A DNA stretch of 64,000 nucleotides from Symbiodinium natans (GCA_905221605.1 CAJNDS010002124.1:906921-970920); one strand, 5' to 3'; shown: positions 9,427 to 20,310, counted from the first letter of the stretch. A program made the numbers and translations. Notes: generated by a model not told the origin, from the sequence alone.

Positions 9427-9534
9427 GTCAGTTCTCACAAAGTTCTGGACCCCTTTTTGGGTACCCTCAGTATTAGTAGGGCCGCCCGATAATACTAACC
9501 CGAAAAGGGACCATCATATGGAGAAGTGACCATA
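9427..9534. mobile_element. Fold-back element, GTCACTTCTC family
   Basis: The left end GTCAGTTCTCACAA with CCCCTTTTTGGGTA mirrors the right end CGAAAAGGGACC with GGAGAAGTGACCAT. Relatives lie at 18.20, 18.58 and 40.75 kb. Confidence 0.6.
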
Positions 9535-9573
9535 TGGGAACACATATATGAGCAAACAGCTGAGTACCCTCGT

Positions 9574-9627
9574 TCAATGGCGCCTGCGTACAAGTTTCTC
9601 AGCAAGAGCCCAGAAATCCCGGTGCAC
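9574..9627 (+). CDS. Possible mini-exon SMAPAYKFLSKSPEI
   Basis: Open frame of 18 codons, but no clear acceptor, and C-rich units follow. Weak. Confidence 0.2.
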
Positions 9628-9738
9628 AACCCTAAACCCTAAACCTGCAACCCCTAAACCCTAAACCCTAAACCCTAAACCCTAAGACCTAAGACCCTAA
9701 ACCCTAAACCCTAAACCCTAAACCCCCTCCAAGCTCAG

Positions 9739-9823
9739 GTTGCTGAGCCGCGCTCGCGGCAACTCACTAGCAGGCTCCAGAGCTTCCTCCGGAGGAAGAT
9801 TGAGGCGGGTGAAAGTGCGACTA
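9739..9823 (+). CDS. Mini-exon, basic amphipathic helix
   Basis: Acceptor AGCTCAG after CCCTAAA units; donor GTGAGT followed by a 14-unit TTTAGGG run. The frame reads SRQLTSRLQSFLRRKIEAG, a convincing helix. It has the typical C-rich-before, G-rich-after architecture. Confidence 0.5.
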
Positions 9824-9835
9824 GTGAGTGAGTCT

Positions 9836-9938
9836 GGTTTAGGGTTTAGGGTTTAGGGTTTAGGGTTTAGGGTTTAGGGTTTAGGGTTTAGGGTTTAGGG
9901 TTTAGGGTTTAGGGTTTAGGGTTTAGGGTTTAGGGTTT
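9836..9938 (+). repeat. TTTAGGG array, about 14 units
   Basis: Perfect tandem heptamers directly downstream of the 9739-9823 island. Confidence 0.98.
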
Positions 9939-10052
9939 AAAGCTTTGAGTTTAGGCTTTAGAGTTTAAGGTTTAGGGGTAGTATTTCTGAGATTGGCATG
10001 GCTAGTTGCTAGTATAGACGGTCATCGTATCATTGATTTTGGGTTTAGTTTC

Positions 10053-10081
10053 TTTTTTTTTTTTTTGGGGGGGGGGGGGGG
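10053..10081 (+). repeat. T14-G15 composite homopolymer
   Basis: An uninterrupted T run passes directly into a G run. The same composite recurs at 13235 and, as its complement, at 35561 and 60091. Confidence 0.9.
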
Positions 10082-10134
10082 TCGGGGCTTAAGGCTTTGG
10101 GCTTAGGGAGATAAAACCGCTCCTTAACACCCAG

Positions 10135-10182
10135 AAGAGTACACTTGTTTATTCCTACGCGGAGATGTGTGAGACTTCTTTT
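10135..10182 (+). CDS. Mini-exon KSTLVYSYAEMCETSF
   Basis: Sixteen codons, phase 0 at both ends, acceptor ACCCAG, donor GTAGGG. The frame stays open beyond the donor (GEAWKLPLHAWM), so the exon may be longer. Confidence 0.45.
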
Positions 10183-10393
10183 GTAGGGCTTGTAGGGGAA
10201 GCTTGGAAACTCCCCTTACACGCCTGGATGCCTAAACCTCCTAGGCCCCTAAACCCTGAACCCCAAACCCCAAACCCGAAACCGTAAACCCTAAACCCTA
10301 AAGCCTAAAGCCTAAACCCTAAACCCTAAACCCTAAACCCTAAACCAGACTTAAGTTGCGGGTTCCTTGTGACATCGGTGAGGAGAGAAGCAG

Positions 10394-10459
10394 GGCACGT
10401 CGACTTCTGGCCGAATCCAGCCGGCCCTACCAGCCCTCGTGCTTTGGCGGGAGTCGGCT
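10394..10459 (+). CDS. Possible mini-exon HVDFWPNPAGPTSPRALA
   Basis: Acceptor GAAGCAG, donor GTTGAG, flanked by C-rich units before and G-rich units after. Pro-rich. Confidence 0.35.
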
Positions 10460-10945
10460 GTTGAGGGCTTATAGGGTTTAGGGTTTAGGGCTTAGGGCTT
10501 AGGGTTTAGGGCTTAGGGCTTCGGGTTTAGGGTTTAGGGTTAAGGGTTTATAGGATGTAGGGTTTTGGGGTTTGGGGGTTAGGGTTTCTTGAGGTCTACT
10601 ACTACGTATGCTTCACCCCGTTTTAGGGTCACTCTAAGCCCTAAAACCCAAACCCCAAACCCTAAACCCGAAACCCCAAACCCCTAACCCTAAACCCTAA
10701 ACCCAAAACCCAAAACCCAAAACCCACCCTAACCCAAAACCTGGACTCCCCTGTGCCGCGCTGCCTTCGGGAAAGCCTCTGCCAACGGCCCCTCTCCTTT
10801 CGCCACGACCTGAACAGTTGCCAGAGGTCTAGAAGTGCCTAAGCCCCAAGTCCTAAACCCCAAAACCTCCACCCTAAACACTACAACCTAACCCCCCACC
10901 CCCCCCCCCCACACGCCCCACCCCACCCCTCGCGCCCAAGCTAAG

Positions 10946-11026
10946 GTGCGCCAGGCTGACCAACTATCGGCTCAAGGGCCACACGCCGGTGCTGTACCAG
11001 GTGCACCCGACAGCGCACCCTCGAGG
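10946..11026 (+). CDS. Mini-exon CARLTNYRLKGHTPVLYQ
   Basis: Acceptor CTAAG, donor GTTTGG. One frame gives a strand-rich peptide ending VHPTAHP; a second frame is also open. Confidence 0.4.
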
Positions 11027-11170
11027 GTTTGGGTTGGTTAAGCCCTACAAACCCGAATCCCTGAAGGTTTAGGGTTTTTGGGTTAAGCCCCAAACCCGAA
11101 TCCCTAACAGCTTTGGGTTTTGGCATAAGCCCCAGACCCGAATCCCTAGAAGATTAGGTTCTTGGGTTAG

Positions 11171-11236
11171 TACCAATTGGGACTCGGAGTATGCCGAGAG
11201 GGCTGCTTATCGCCTGGGATAGCGCAGCCCATCGAG
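11171..11236 (+). CDS. Possible mini-exon PIGTRSMPRGLLIAWD
   Basis: Acceptor GGGTTAG, donor GTTGGT, 66 bp. Confidence 0.35.
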
Positions 11237-11485
11237 GTTGGTTGAGGGCTTGGGCCTGTAAGCATTCAACCAACCGGAACAGGGGTTCGGTTGTAGGATT
11301 GAGGGTTTAGATTTTCATGGGTTAGGGTCCAGGGATTAGGTCAATAAGCCCTAAACCCTAAGCCCTAAGTCCTAAACCCTGAACCCTAAACCTTAAACCC
11401 TAAACCCTAAACCCTAAACCCTAAAACCCTAAACCGCAATAGACAGAGCCAGGCCGGCAAGACCGCGGCGGCCTGCATCGCAGGC

Positions 11486-11509
11486 GGGGGGGGGGGGGGG
11501 GGGGGGGGG
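11486..11509 (+). repeat. Poly-G run of 24, second impure run at 11644
   Basis: Follows a short open stretch QAGKTAAACIAG (11452-11485) that could be an exon ending in the run. Confidence 0.85.
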
Positions 11510-11976
11510 TTGACGTCATAAGATACAAGACCTTACAAACCCACAGTAATCAAGCCTAATTAAGGTGATTTAAGGGGTGAATTGCTTATTAAAAAATCAT
11601 AGTAATCAAGCCTAATTACGGTGATTTTTAAGGGGGGAGTTGCGGGGGGGGGGGGGGGCGGGGGGGTGGGTGGGGGTAGTAGAAAGGGGGTAGTCTTACA
11701 ATCTGAGGGTAGTTATATGGGCCCCTAACCGCCATTGAAGGGTTAATTTGTATAGGGTAATTAAGAAGCCCATACTAAGGGACCATGTATTTATCCTTAG
11801 GGCTGGGGGGGGGTTGGGGCCTAGACCTTCCGGACAAAGTCGTAGGTTAGGCTTAAGGGTTTAGGGCTCAGGGTTTAGGGTTTAGGGTCCCTGCCAAAGC
11901 ACAACAGTTGCGTGTTGAGGGTTTAGGTGTTCAGGCTCGAGGGGTGCAGAGTTTGTTGGGACGCATTCGGGGTTAG

Positions 11977-12006
11977 GATGTGGAGCTGGATGCTAGCAAA
12001 TCAGTG
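11977..12006 (+). CDS. Possible mini-exon DVELDASKSV
   Basis: Acceptor GGTTAG, GC-type donor, ten codons. Short. Confidence 0.25.
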
Positions 12007-12152
12007 GCTAAACCCTAAGCTATGAACCCTAAGCCCTGAATACCCCCTAAACCCTAAGCACTACCTAGAAGGCCGCTAAAGCCAAACCCTAAGCCCTAAA
12101 TCCTAAACCCTAAACCCTACAAGGCCCGAAGCCTTGAATCCTGGAATCCAAG

Positions 12153-12222
12153 CCTGTCATGGGGGCCAAGGCTGCCGGCCGCGTCGGAACGCCGCAAAAG
12201 GAAGTGCCCTGGATTCCCGAGG
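12153..12222 (+). CDS. Mini-exon PVMGAKAAGRVGTPQKEV
   Basis: Acceptor ATCCAAG after CCCTAAA units, donor GTTAAG merging into TTTAGGG units. The peptide continues PWIPE. Confidence 0.45.
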
Positions 12223-12363
12223 GTTAAGGGTTTAGGGTTTTAGGGTTTTAGGGTTTAGTGTCTAGGGTTTAGGGTTTGGGGGCTTTGGGCTTTGGGGGTT
12301 TTGGGGTCAGGGATTTCTTGGGTTGCAGGGTTCAGTGTTCAGGGTTTGCGGTTTTTTGGCTAG

Positions 12364-12398
12364 AGGCCAAGGCCACACAAGTGTCGACAGCTATCCAG
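12364..12398 (+). CDS. Possible mini-exon AKATQVSTAIQ
   Basis: Acceptor GCTAG, donor GTTTCC. Confidence 0.25.
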
Positions 12399-12694
12399 GT
12401 TTCCGGGCTTCCTATTGGGGGATGTTACCCCGAAACCCTAAACCCGAAAACCTAAGCCCAAAAAACTAAACCCTAAACCCTCTAATTACCACCCTAAAGA
12501 CTGCTCCGCCCTACACCCCCTTCCACCCTAAAGCCTGTACCCTCACCCCAATCGCTCGACCTGCACACTGACACCTCCTGTAGGGCTTAGAGTTTGGGGC
12601 TGCGAAGCCTAAACCCTAGGCCCGAAACCCTAAACCCTAAACCCTAAACCCTAAACCCTAAACCCTAAACCTTGGAATGCCTCTCGTTGCCCAG

Positions 12695-12762
12695 AAACTA
12701 CCACCGGCAGCCCACACACGGCGACCAACCGACCGGCGCTGGCACTGGACCCCCGGGCTTTT
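12695..12762 (+). CDS. Possible mini-exon TTTGSPHTATNRPALALD
   Basis: Acceptor GCCCAG; several GTTGGT donors in a row. C-rich units before, G-rich units after. Confidence 0.35.
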
Positions 12763-13145
12763 GTTGGTTGGTGTAGGATTCAGGGTTTAGGGTTTAGGGT
12801 TAAGGGTTCAGGGTTTAGGGTTTAGGCTTGTTGGGGCTTTGGGCTTTGGGCTTTGTGCTGAGGGGGTAATTAGGGTTTAGGGTTTAGGGTTTAGGGTTTA
12901 GGGTCGGGCCTTGCAGCAGAGGCCGGAAAGGCTTCAGGGTGTGCAATGGGCACTGAAAGGGGATGTTGGAGGCATCACTATCGGTACCGGCTTTTTTGCG
13001 TTTGGGACTAGGCGGTTTAGGGTTTAGCTGGGGTTGAGGGCCTTAGGGCCCGTAGGGTTTCTACACCCAAAGGACTAAGAGCTAGCTCCCCCCTGAACCC
13101 TAAACACAAAAAACTAAGCCGTGAACCCTGTCTCTCGGCTCCCAG

Positions 13146-13217
13146 CAGGATAGCAATGCGAGAACGCAGTACATCAGCCGCCGCACGCGAGATCCCTTCT
13201 GGCAGGCGCTACTTTTG
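13146..13217 (+). CDS. Mini-exon of 24 codons, phase 0
   Basis: A pyrimidine tract and CTCCCAG precede; donor GTGATA. It reads QDSNARTQYISRRTRDPF then WQALLL. Length is a multiple of three. Confidence 0.5.
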
Positions 13218-13234
13218 GTGATATGGTTCTTGTC

Positions 13235-13239
13235 TTTTT

Positions 13240-13306
<67 letters not shown>
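13235..13306 (+). repeat. T15-G57 composite homopolymer
   Basis: Fifteen T pass directly into 57 G, the longest homopolymer in the window. Confidence 0.95.
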
Positions 13307-13307
<1 letters not shown>

Positions 13308-13365
13308 GGGGTCTGAAGCAAAGTGCAGGTAAGCGAAGTCAGGGCTGGTTTACGGAATTGATTCT

Positions 13366-13732
13366 ATGAACCTTCCTGGCCTGTCCTCGACCACAGGCTT
13401 GCAAGCGCTGCGCAGCGCTTTCCTTGCGTTCCCCCCACTTGAACTTCCGCCTCAAGCTGACCTATATACACAATACCCCAGTTTTGAGATTTGGGTCAGG
13501 GCCTTAAGAAAAGAGAACATCAAGAGTAATTTCGCTGGGGGCTTTGAATACGTGTGCCCTGCGACCCCATTGGCTTAAAGACTCTACCATACATGCCTGG
13601 CTGCGTGGAAGGTGGACTTGGGCGAAGAAAGAGACGTGGGCGAGGCATTTTGTTGGGGGGTTTGAAGGAGCCTGCATTGCTGATTCCCAACGGTCTGGTA
13701 TAGTTCATCTTTATGTGGGTTTACGAATCTAA
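13366..13732 (+). CDS. Two related open segments sharing an F-x-GGFE motif
   Basis: Frame 13366-13578 ends RKENIKSNFAGGFEYVC; frame 13544-13732 contains KKETWARHFVGGFEGAC. The DNA underneath is also similar (about 13500-13555 against 13615-13675), so this is a local duplication of a coding-like block about 115 bp apart. Exon limits are not clear. Family not recognised. Confidence 0.4.
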
Positions 13733-14568
13733 GGGACCTCCTAATATAGTCCCCAAATAGTAGGATTTCTTTATAATAAGGACCTCAGGTACCTCCATAT
13801 ATTTAGGGTGTAGGGCGTGTAGGGCTGAAGGGCCAAAGGTCTCCTACACATAACTGAGTAAGTTCCCTTGTAGGATATTCGGCCACGTGGTTTGTGAAGC
13901 CCCTCCCAAAACAACGTTTGCGGGGGACGAAGGAGGTCTTGTTTCGGGTTTAGGGTTGCCGGAACCCTTTGAGGTAGACATAGGCTGTATGTCGTCTGCC
14001 CTAAGCCCATAATAGGTATATCATGATCCCACAATTAGAGTCCCATATTCAGAGGCGCCCATAGATCAGAAGCCCTGAGCCCTGGGCCCGGCAGAACCCT
14101 GAACCCGAAGCCTTCAACGGTAAGTGCCAAGTGCCTTAAACTAAACCCCTTAAACCATAAACCCCATAGCCCAATCTTGCTTTCTGTTCTTCCTGTTATG
14201 CAGGGCTTAGTGCTTTGGTCCCAAGGCCGAGAAATTAGTGGATGTTGTGGGAATCCTGTTGCCAGTATGTAAAGATGTATATGTGTGTACAATTGTTGGT
14301 TGCCTTTTTTTGTGTGGCTTCCATACTATTCCCTTGACTGTGTGTAACCTGTACGCGAGAATACCTTGCACAAAGCCCTCCCGTGGAAAGCCACAGGGGT
14401 TTAGGGTTTCAGGTGCAAAACCTCTCAAGCCAGCCTAAACTTTCTGAACCCAATACCTTCTTTTTTTGCAGGTTACCCCTGAATCCTACCAGGAGATTTG
14501 TAATAAGAACCTACGAAAGAATAGGTTTTGGTGTCTGAACGTAAGCCCTATGGCCCTCTGAACCCTAG

Positions 14569-14654
14569 AAACCGCCAACTTCGGGATGAACCAGCAGAAG
14601 TCTGCGAATTCCATGAACACACTCTCCGACTCCTTGGACCCAAACTAAGAAACG
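14569..14654 (+). CDS. Mini-exon RQLRDEPAEVCEFHEHTL
   Basis: Acceptor CCCTAG, donor GTTTGG passing into TTTAGGG units. Charged helix continuing RLLGPKLRN. Confidence 0.45.
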
Positions 14655-14766
14655 GTTTGGGGTTTAGGGTTTAGGGTTTTAGGGTTTTAGGGTTTAGGGT
14701 TTAGGGTTTAGGGTTTAGGGTTTAGGGTTTAGGGTTTAGGGAGTATTAGGGTTTAGCATGTGCAAG

Positions 14767-14844
14767 AGGTGTACCTGTCCTCTACCGTCACCATGAACGG
14801 TGTGACGGTGGGCTTGAGGGACGAAGCCTGTGAGGCCGAGGCCG
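14767..14844 (+). CDS. Mini-exon VYLSSTVTMNGVTVGLRD
   Basis: Acceptor TGCAAG, donor GTCTGT. A beta-strand-like start is followed by EACEAEA. G-rich units lie on both sides, an exception to the usual order. Confidence 0.45.
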
Positions 14845-15336
14845 GTCTGTAGGAATCTTCGTCTAGGGCCCAGAGTAGGGCCTATTGTTGGGTTTAGGGT
14901 TCAGGGTTTAGGGTTTAGGGTTTAGGGTTTAGGGTTTCGGGTTTAGGGTAGGGTTCAAGAGTTACCAGGATCCAGTGTAGGCCCGTATGCACGTCATTCC
15001 CTGTTTTTGGGGTTGTGCCCTTTGTTGCCTAGGTTACCCTTGGGTCTGGTAGTGTTCGAGGGCTTCAATTTCTGGGGTTTAGACTTTGCCGGAATTTGGC
15101 GTTTAGGGGTTTAGGGCCTAAGTGCCTTGTAATTATACGGGCATAAGGCCCTCATGACCTGCTGATGTGGCTTTAGTTTGGAGGCAAGTGCGCGCGGGGT
15201 GCAGGGCTTCGGGGTTGCGGTTTTGGAGGTTTGGGGTTTTAGGCTTCAGGACTTATTTTTTGTTTTGTGGGGCAGGGGGGGGGGGGGGGGTTCAGGTTTC
15301 AGGGGTTTAGGGCTGGCAGAGCTTTAATTTATTCAG

Positions 15337-15408
15337 GAATATGGGACTATCTTCAGAAGTAAGGCTGCCTGGAACCCAGAACAACACGCTAAGCCCGCAA
15401 AGCACGGG
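15337..15408 (+). CDS. Mini-exon of 24 codons, phase 0
   Basis: Acceptor TATTCAG, donor GTAACC. Reads EYGTIFRSKAAWNPEQHA then KPAKHG. Confidence 0.5.
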
Positions 15409-15556
15409 GTAACCCTGAACTTGCCCTGAACGGTGGCAGGGTTTAGGTTTAGGGTTTAGTCTTTAGGCTTTAGGGTCTAGGCTGTAGGGTTTAGTGTAAC
15501 AACAAGCTCATGACGCACAGGAAGACCTAAAGCGCTAACATCACTTCCTCACACAG

Positions 15557-15590
15557 AGTTGAGGACAATGGTTGACCGTACGCCTCAGTA
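15557..15590 (+). CDS. Possible mini-exon LRTMVDRTPQ
   Basis: A pyrimidine tract with CACACAG precedes; a GTAGTT donor follows. Confidence 0.35.
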
Positions 15591-15785
15591 GTAGTTGCCT
15601 GGTGACGTGCTTCTGAAGTTTCAACACAAGGCCCCTAAATCAAGTCGGTGTACCCTTGTGTAGCTATACCCTTGTGTAGCTATACCCTAAACCCTAAACC
15701 CTAAACCCTAAACCCTAAACCCTAAACACTAAACCCTGAACCCTAATTAAACCCTAAACCTTCACCCTCCAGCCCACATCCTCAG

Positions 15786-15886
15786 GAGGAGACCACCGAG
15801 ACTACGTCAACCAGCACGACCGAAGAGTCGACGACGTCCACAACTTCGAGCACTGCCGCAAGCGACAGCGTCGAAGCCCCAGAGGA
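15786..15886 (+). CDS. Mini-exon, Thr/Ser/Glu-rich linker
   Basis: Acceptor ATCCTCAG after CCCTAAA units. The donor is the first GT of the following GTTTAGGG. The 33 residues are almost only T, S, E and A (EETTETTSTSTTEESTTS), like an O-glycosylated stalk in extracellular proteins. Confidence 0.55.
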
Positions 15887-16382
15887 GTTTAGGGTTGTGT
15901 TTAGGGTTTTAAAGTTTAGGGTTTAGAGTTTAGGGTTCAGGGTTTAGAGTTTAGGGTTTAGGGTTCAGGGTTCAGGGTGAAGGGTTTAGGGGCTCTAGGG
16001 TTTGGGGTTGTTAGCGGAAGCCCCTGATGAGGTTTGGGGGTTTGGGGGTTTGGGGGGTTCTTGGGGCTTCGTCTTCGGGTGTGGAGGTCAGAGTCCGAGG
16101 ATGCAAGGGTCAGGCCTTGGGATGGATCTTATTTTGGTTTTGGGGTTGTGAGACTTAGGATTTCGGGGTTTGGGGTTCAGGGCTCTCGGGTAGAAAGCAG
16201 TGCTTGCAAGTTGTTCTCGATCGGTTTGTGCTGCTTGGGGTTATGTCCTGGGCGCCAGACTTTCACTATTTTGATGTCGCTTGAAGGGCGGGCCCTGCAA
16301 ACCCCAAGCACCAAAGCCTTTAACCCCAAACACCTAAGCCTTTAACCCTAAACCCCGAACCCTAAACCCTAAACCCTGAAAG

Positions 16383-16463
16383 CTTGCTGGTCATGGTGGC
16401 AGATCTCCATGATGCACCCCTTGTGGGTCTGTACTACAAGGAGAGGCCCATTTACCATTCTAA
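16383..16463 (+). CDS. Mini-exon LLVMVADLHDAPLVGLYY
   Basis: Acceptor GAAAG after CCCTAAA units, donor GTATAG. The peptide continues KERPIYHSK; a stop lies two codons past the donor. Confidence 0.4.
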
Positions 16464-16573
16464 GTATAGCTAAGGGATTTATAACCTGAGTTAGGATCCT
16501 TATAACCCAACGTAGGGTCTTTATCAGTCAGGGTGACTGCAAGAGTGTTTAATCTATAGTGGTGTATGGCTTT

Positions 16574-16850
16574 CCAGGATGCGCTGTCATCTGACAGGGA
16601 CGACCGGAGGGGTTGAAGTTGAAGGCTGCAGAGATCTGGGAGCCTTATCTGCTTGCTTCTGGCGCAAGCGGCACCTCGCTTCAAAATGGTCCGCCGCAGC
16701 AAAGCAAAACAGAAAAGCATGGTCGACGAAGATCACGACGAGCATGGGGCCAAGCCAAGCTGGCACCTGTCCTGGACAGCGACTCGCGCCCAGTCACACT
16801 ACAGATGGAACTAAACCCCATACCCCAAATCTTGTCCCCTAAAGCCCCTT
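16574..16850 (+). CDS. Island with two overlapping open frames
   Basis: One frame gives SACFWRKRHLASKWSAAAKQ. Another has an ATG at 16686 in good context reading MVRRSKAKQKSMVDEDHDEH then GAKPSWHLSWTATRA. The second could be a first exon. Undecided. Confidence 0.3.
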
Positions 16851-16959
16851 ACTAAAGCCCTAAAGCCTAGAGCTCTAAAGCCCCAACGCCCTACAGCCCT
16901 AAAGCCCTAAAGCCCTAAACCCTGAGCCCTAAAAACTAAACACCAAAAACCTACACCCT

Positions 16960-17036
16960 AACTCAAAATATGCAAACACACAGACAAAAATATGCAAACA
17001 CACAGACAAACAAATACATACATACAAGTGTATATA
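16960..17036 (+). repeat. Imperfect AAATATGCAAACACACAGAC repeat
   Basis: Two adjacent copies followed by CATACATACA simple sequence. Confidence 0.8.
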
Positions 17037-17584
17037 CTGAACCCCAACCCGCCCAAACCTTAAACCCCAAGCCCTAAGCCCCCACAGAAGAGCCTGGACT
17101 TTTTGGGCCTCACGGGTTCTTCGGGTCTTCGGCCTGAGGTTGGAACTACGAGCCCTTAGTGTGGTCCCTTACCCTTGTTTTAGGGATCCGAAGTATGGGC
17201 CCTTGCTTATACAGTGTATATAAGGGTTGGATAGCAAGGGACCCCAGTCAAAGGCCCATACTTGCTACCCAAGATGAGGTCTTTAGGGCTTAGGCTTGAG
17301 GGTTCAGGGCTGAGGGTTTAGGGTTCAGGGTTTCAGGGTTAGGGTTCAGGGTTTAGCCCTCAGGTTCTTTAGGTGCATGAAGCCTAGAAACCCGAAACCC
17401 TAGAAGGCCTCAGCCCCAAGCCACAGGAGGGTTTCCGAAAATAGGGTACCAGTTTTAGGGGTCCTATATCCCTAAACCCTAAACCCTAAACCCTAAACCT
17501 AAACCCTAAACCCTAAACCCTATTATAAGGATCATAGTATTTGGGGGTATTTTAGGGGGTCCCACATTTTCGTAAACCCCCCAG

Positions 17585-17659
17585 AACTTCACATCTGAGG
17601 ACGAGTCCGGTACTTCCGAGACTCAGCTGAGCTTCGCAGGATTCCGGCTCGGGCTTTAG
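17585..17659 (+). CDS. Mini-exon NFTSEDESGTSETQLSF
   Basis: Acceptor CCCCAG. The frame reaches TAG at 17657-17659, so it may be a terminal exon, or a GC donor inside may be used. Acidic Ser/Thr-rich. Confidence 0.4.
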   Translation, partial: NFTSEDESGTSETQLSFAGFRLGL

Positions 17660-17778
17660 GTTCCCTAAGGGTTTAGGGTTTAGGGTTTAGGGTTTAGGGT
17701 TTAGGGTTTAGGGTTTCGCGTGGTTTCAGGGTTCACGGCTTGAGGGTTTTTTTAGTGTTTAAGGGTTTTACAGTGCAG

Positions 17779-17832
17779 CCTACTCCAGGAGATTAATGGT
17801 TTCTAGGAATCGCGGATTTGGCCAAAGCACCA
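17779..17832 (+). CDS. Possible mini-exon YSRRLMVSRNRGFGQST
   Basis: Acceptor AGTGCAG, no clear donor. Confidence 0.25.
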
Positions 17833-17959
17833 AACCCTAGGAGCACCCTACGCCCTAAATAAACCCCAAGCCCTACACCCCAAACCCAAATCCCAAGCCC
17901 TAAACGCTCAACCCCAAACCCTCAGCCCCAAACCGTCGGTGCCTCAAGGTGCGGCGCTA

Positions 17960-18890
17960 GAGTCGACCAGACTGGGATGTTTCGGTTTTAAGTGGGTCTA
18001 AGGGCTTGGGGTCCAACGGGATTAAGGGCTTAAGGGAGTTTTCAAGGGTTTTGATTGGCTTAAAGGGTTTCAAGGGTTTGAAGGGGTTACAGGGTTGTTA
18101 AGCGTGTACAGGGCTTACAGGGTTGAGGGGTTTGTTAGAAGGGTTTGTCGGGGCGGTTGACGTTGCCTAAACCCAGAGAACTTACAAAGTAGCTCTATAT
18201 GGTCACTTCTCTAAATTAGGAGCCCCTTTGGTGTAACGATTACAAGGCCCCCCCCCAATATTTTGCGTACTCAAAAGGGGACCATCATTATGAGAAATTG
18301 CCATGTATCAGTTGTTTCAGGAAATCCCAACTTCGGGTGCTCGTAGCCTTACTTATCAACTAGTCGCATGAATGTAAACGCGAAACAAGAACAAATGACC
18401 AGCAGTTCTAGCATAGTGGTTTTCTGATGCTTGCTTATAGACAGAATATTGCTATCGCCATTCTTCGTTTGGGCCCATTGTGCTTGTTTGATTTCGTTTG
18501 TTCGTACGCACGAAGCGTAAATAAAGGATACCAGTAGAACACAACTAGAGCGCAACCAGTACTAGGTGGTGATGCATTCTCTAAACTAGTGTCCCTTTTG
18601 TTTCCGTCTTTTAAGGTTGCCGTACTTTATATCGGACCCCAAAAAGGGGTGCATGTGTAGAGAACTACCCATTATCTCCCGAAACCCTAAACCCTAAACC
18701 CCAAAAGCCTAGACCTTGAACCCAAAACCCCAAACCCCAAACCCTAAACCCCAAACCCTAAACCCCAAACCCTAAACCCGAAACTCCAGACCCTGAACCC
18801 TAAACCCTAAACCCCAAACCCTAAACCCGAAAGCTTCCCAATCCCTAAACCCCAAACCCTGAACTTCCCAATCCCTAAACGCCAAATCCC
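17960..18890. other. Gene-poor stretch
   Basis: Contains two fold-back relatives of the 9.43 kb element (18197-18306 and about 18575-18670) and an AT-richer 220 bp island (18345-18565) with no supported product. The rest is degenerate telomere-type units. Confidence 0.5.
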
Positions 18891-18894
18891 TAAG

Positions 18895-18948
18895 GGCGAT
18901 TCGGAGTCGGGCACTGCCGAGCTGTGGTCGGCGCTTCGGCCGAGCTTG
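18895..18948 (+). CDS. Mini-exon of 18 codons, phase 0
   Basis: Reads GDSESGTAELWSALRPSL between CTAAG and a GTTGGT donor. C-rich units before, G-rich units after. Confidence 0.5.
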
Positions 18949-18949
18949 G

Positions 18950-19840
18950 TTGGTTTTAGGGTTCAGGGTTCAGGGTTCAGGGTTTAGGGTTTAGGGTTTC
19001 GGGTTTAAGGTTTAGAGGTTTGCGTTTCGGGTTTAGGGTTCAGGGTTCAGGGCTTAGCGTTTAAGGTTTGAGGAGGGCTTTGGGGGTTTAGGGTTCAGGG
19101 TTTTAGGAGGGTTTCGGGGGTTCGTGGCTTTTGCGTTCAGGGTTTTTGCGGTGTTTAGGAGGGTTTTAGTGGTGTTGAGGTCTTGGGGTAAGGGGTTAGG
19201 TTTTTGGGAGGGCTTTACTGTCCAGGGCTTAGTGTTTTAGGCGGGTTTTAGGGATTAATTATCGGGTTCAGGGCTGAGGGCTGCAGAAGTGCTTCATGGG
19301 TTTTAAGAGGGCTTTCGGGGCTTTAGGGTTTGGGGTTTGGGGTTTAGGGTGTTAGCAGGGTTTAGGACTTTAGGGCTTCGGATAGGTGATATAGTCGGCT
19401 TTAGAATTTCAAATTTCGGCCCTTAGTGCAGTTCGTCTCAGTGTAGGGCGACATGGTTTGGGGCATTCATTCACTACGGGTTGAGGTATTAAGCAATCTG
19501 GTGTTCAGGGTTTGTCCTGGTGTAGGGTGTCTGGGGTTTCTAGTGCCAGCCATTCTGCGGTTCTCCTGAACCCTAGGGTTTAGGGTTTAGAGGGTTTAGA
19601 GTTTAGGGTTTAGGGTTTAGGGTTTAGGGTTTAGGGTTTAGGGTTTGACCCTAAAGCCTAAACCCTAAACCCTGCCTTTTGCTGTCTCCCGCACTTGCGC
19701 CACCAGTGGCCCCATTGCTTGCCGGTAGTCCGCGCCGACGATGAGCACGCACACTGCGGGGCGGGCTCCTGGCCCGAACCACCGACCCCAAACCCTAAAC
19801 CCTAAACCCTAAACCCTAAACCCTGAACCCTAAACCCTAA
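18950..19840. other. Degenerate G-rich units, then mixed arrays
   Basis: Long run of TTTAGGG variants to about 19650, followed by CCCTAAA. A small GC-rich island (19707-19790) gives RADDEHAHCGAGSWPEPP but has C-rich units on both sides. No strong gene. Confidence 0.4.
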
Positions 19841-19850
19841 AGCTTGCAAG

Positions 19851-20040
19851 CAACTGCCTCTGTCGTCCGAAGCATTGAGGGATGCGCATTTTTGCATCCG
19901 CAATCCCCATACTGGGTCAACCCGAATGCTTCAAAACCTTTGTGTTGCCATTCGGGGCACGGGCCTCCGTGCAATTGTTCTCTAGAGTGTCCCTGGCTCT
20001 CTTTTGGCTGGGACAACACATCATGCATTTCCATTGGTCT
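19851..20040 (+). CDS. Cys-rich exon of about 63 codons
   Basis: Acceptor TTGCAAG after CCCTAAA units; donor GTAGGG leading into TTTAGGG units. It contains CAFLHPQSPYWVNPN, then CCHSGHGPPCNCSLECPW and a later Cys. Seven or more spaced Cys suggest a secreted disulphide module. Family not recognised. Confidence 0.5.
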
Positions 20041-20141
20041 GTAGGGTTTAGGGTTTAGGGTTTAGGGATGTTATTGGGGAAGTCGGGAAGTGAACAGGCT
20101 GGGGTGATGGGGGCGGTGATCCTCCATTGACCATCACTCAG

Positions 20142-20173
20142 GAACCAAATAACCTCACAACCCGCGACGCGTA
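20142..20173 (+). CDS. Possible mini-exon EPNNLTTRDA
   Basis: Acceptor CACTCAG, GT donor at 20171 or 20174. Confidence 0.3.
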
Positions 20174-20281
20174 GTGGCCCGATTCCTTCTTGTTCCTGCC
20201 CGGATCCCTTACAAACCCAAATAGATTTAGGGTTGGTTTAGGATCTCCCTGAACGCTACAGCTAAGCCACTTTTCTCTTAG

Positions 20282-20310
20282 GTTGCCTGCAACGGAAAAA
20301 CAGAACCCAG
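20282..20310 (+). CDS. Possible mini-exon VACNGKTEP
   Basis: A pyrimidine tract and CTTAG precede; a GTGGGA donor follows. The frame stays open beyond it (RWELKWKSS). Confidence 0.35.

Noticed and set aside
13100-13321. Minus-strand polyproline frame
   Set aside because: It is the complement of the 57-base G run.
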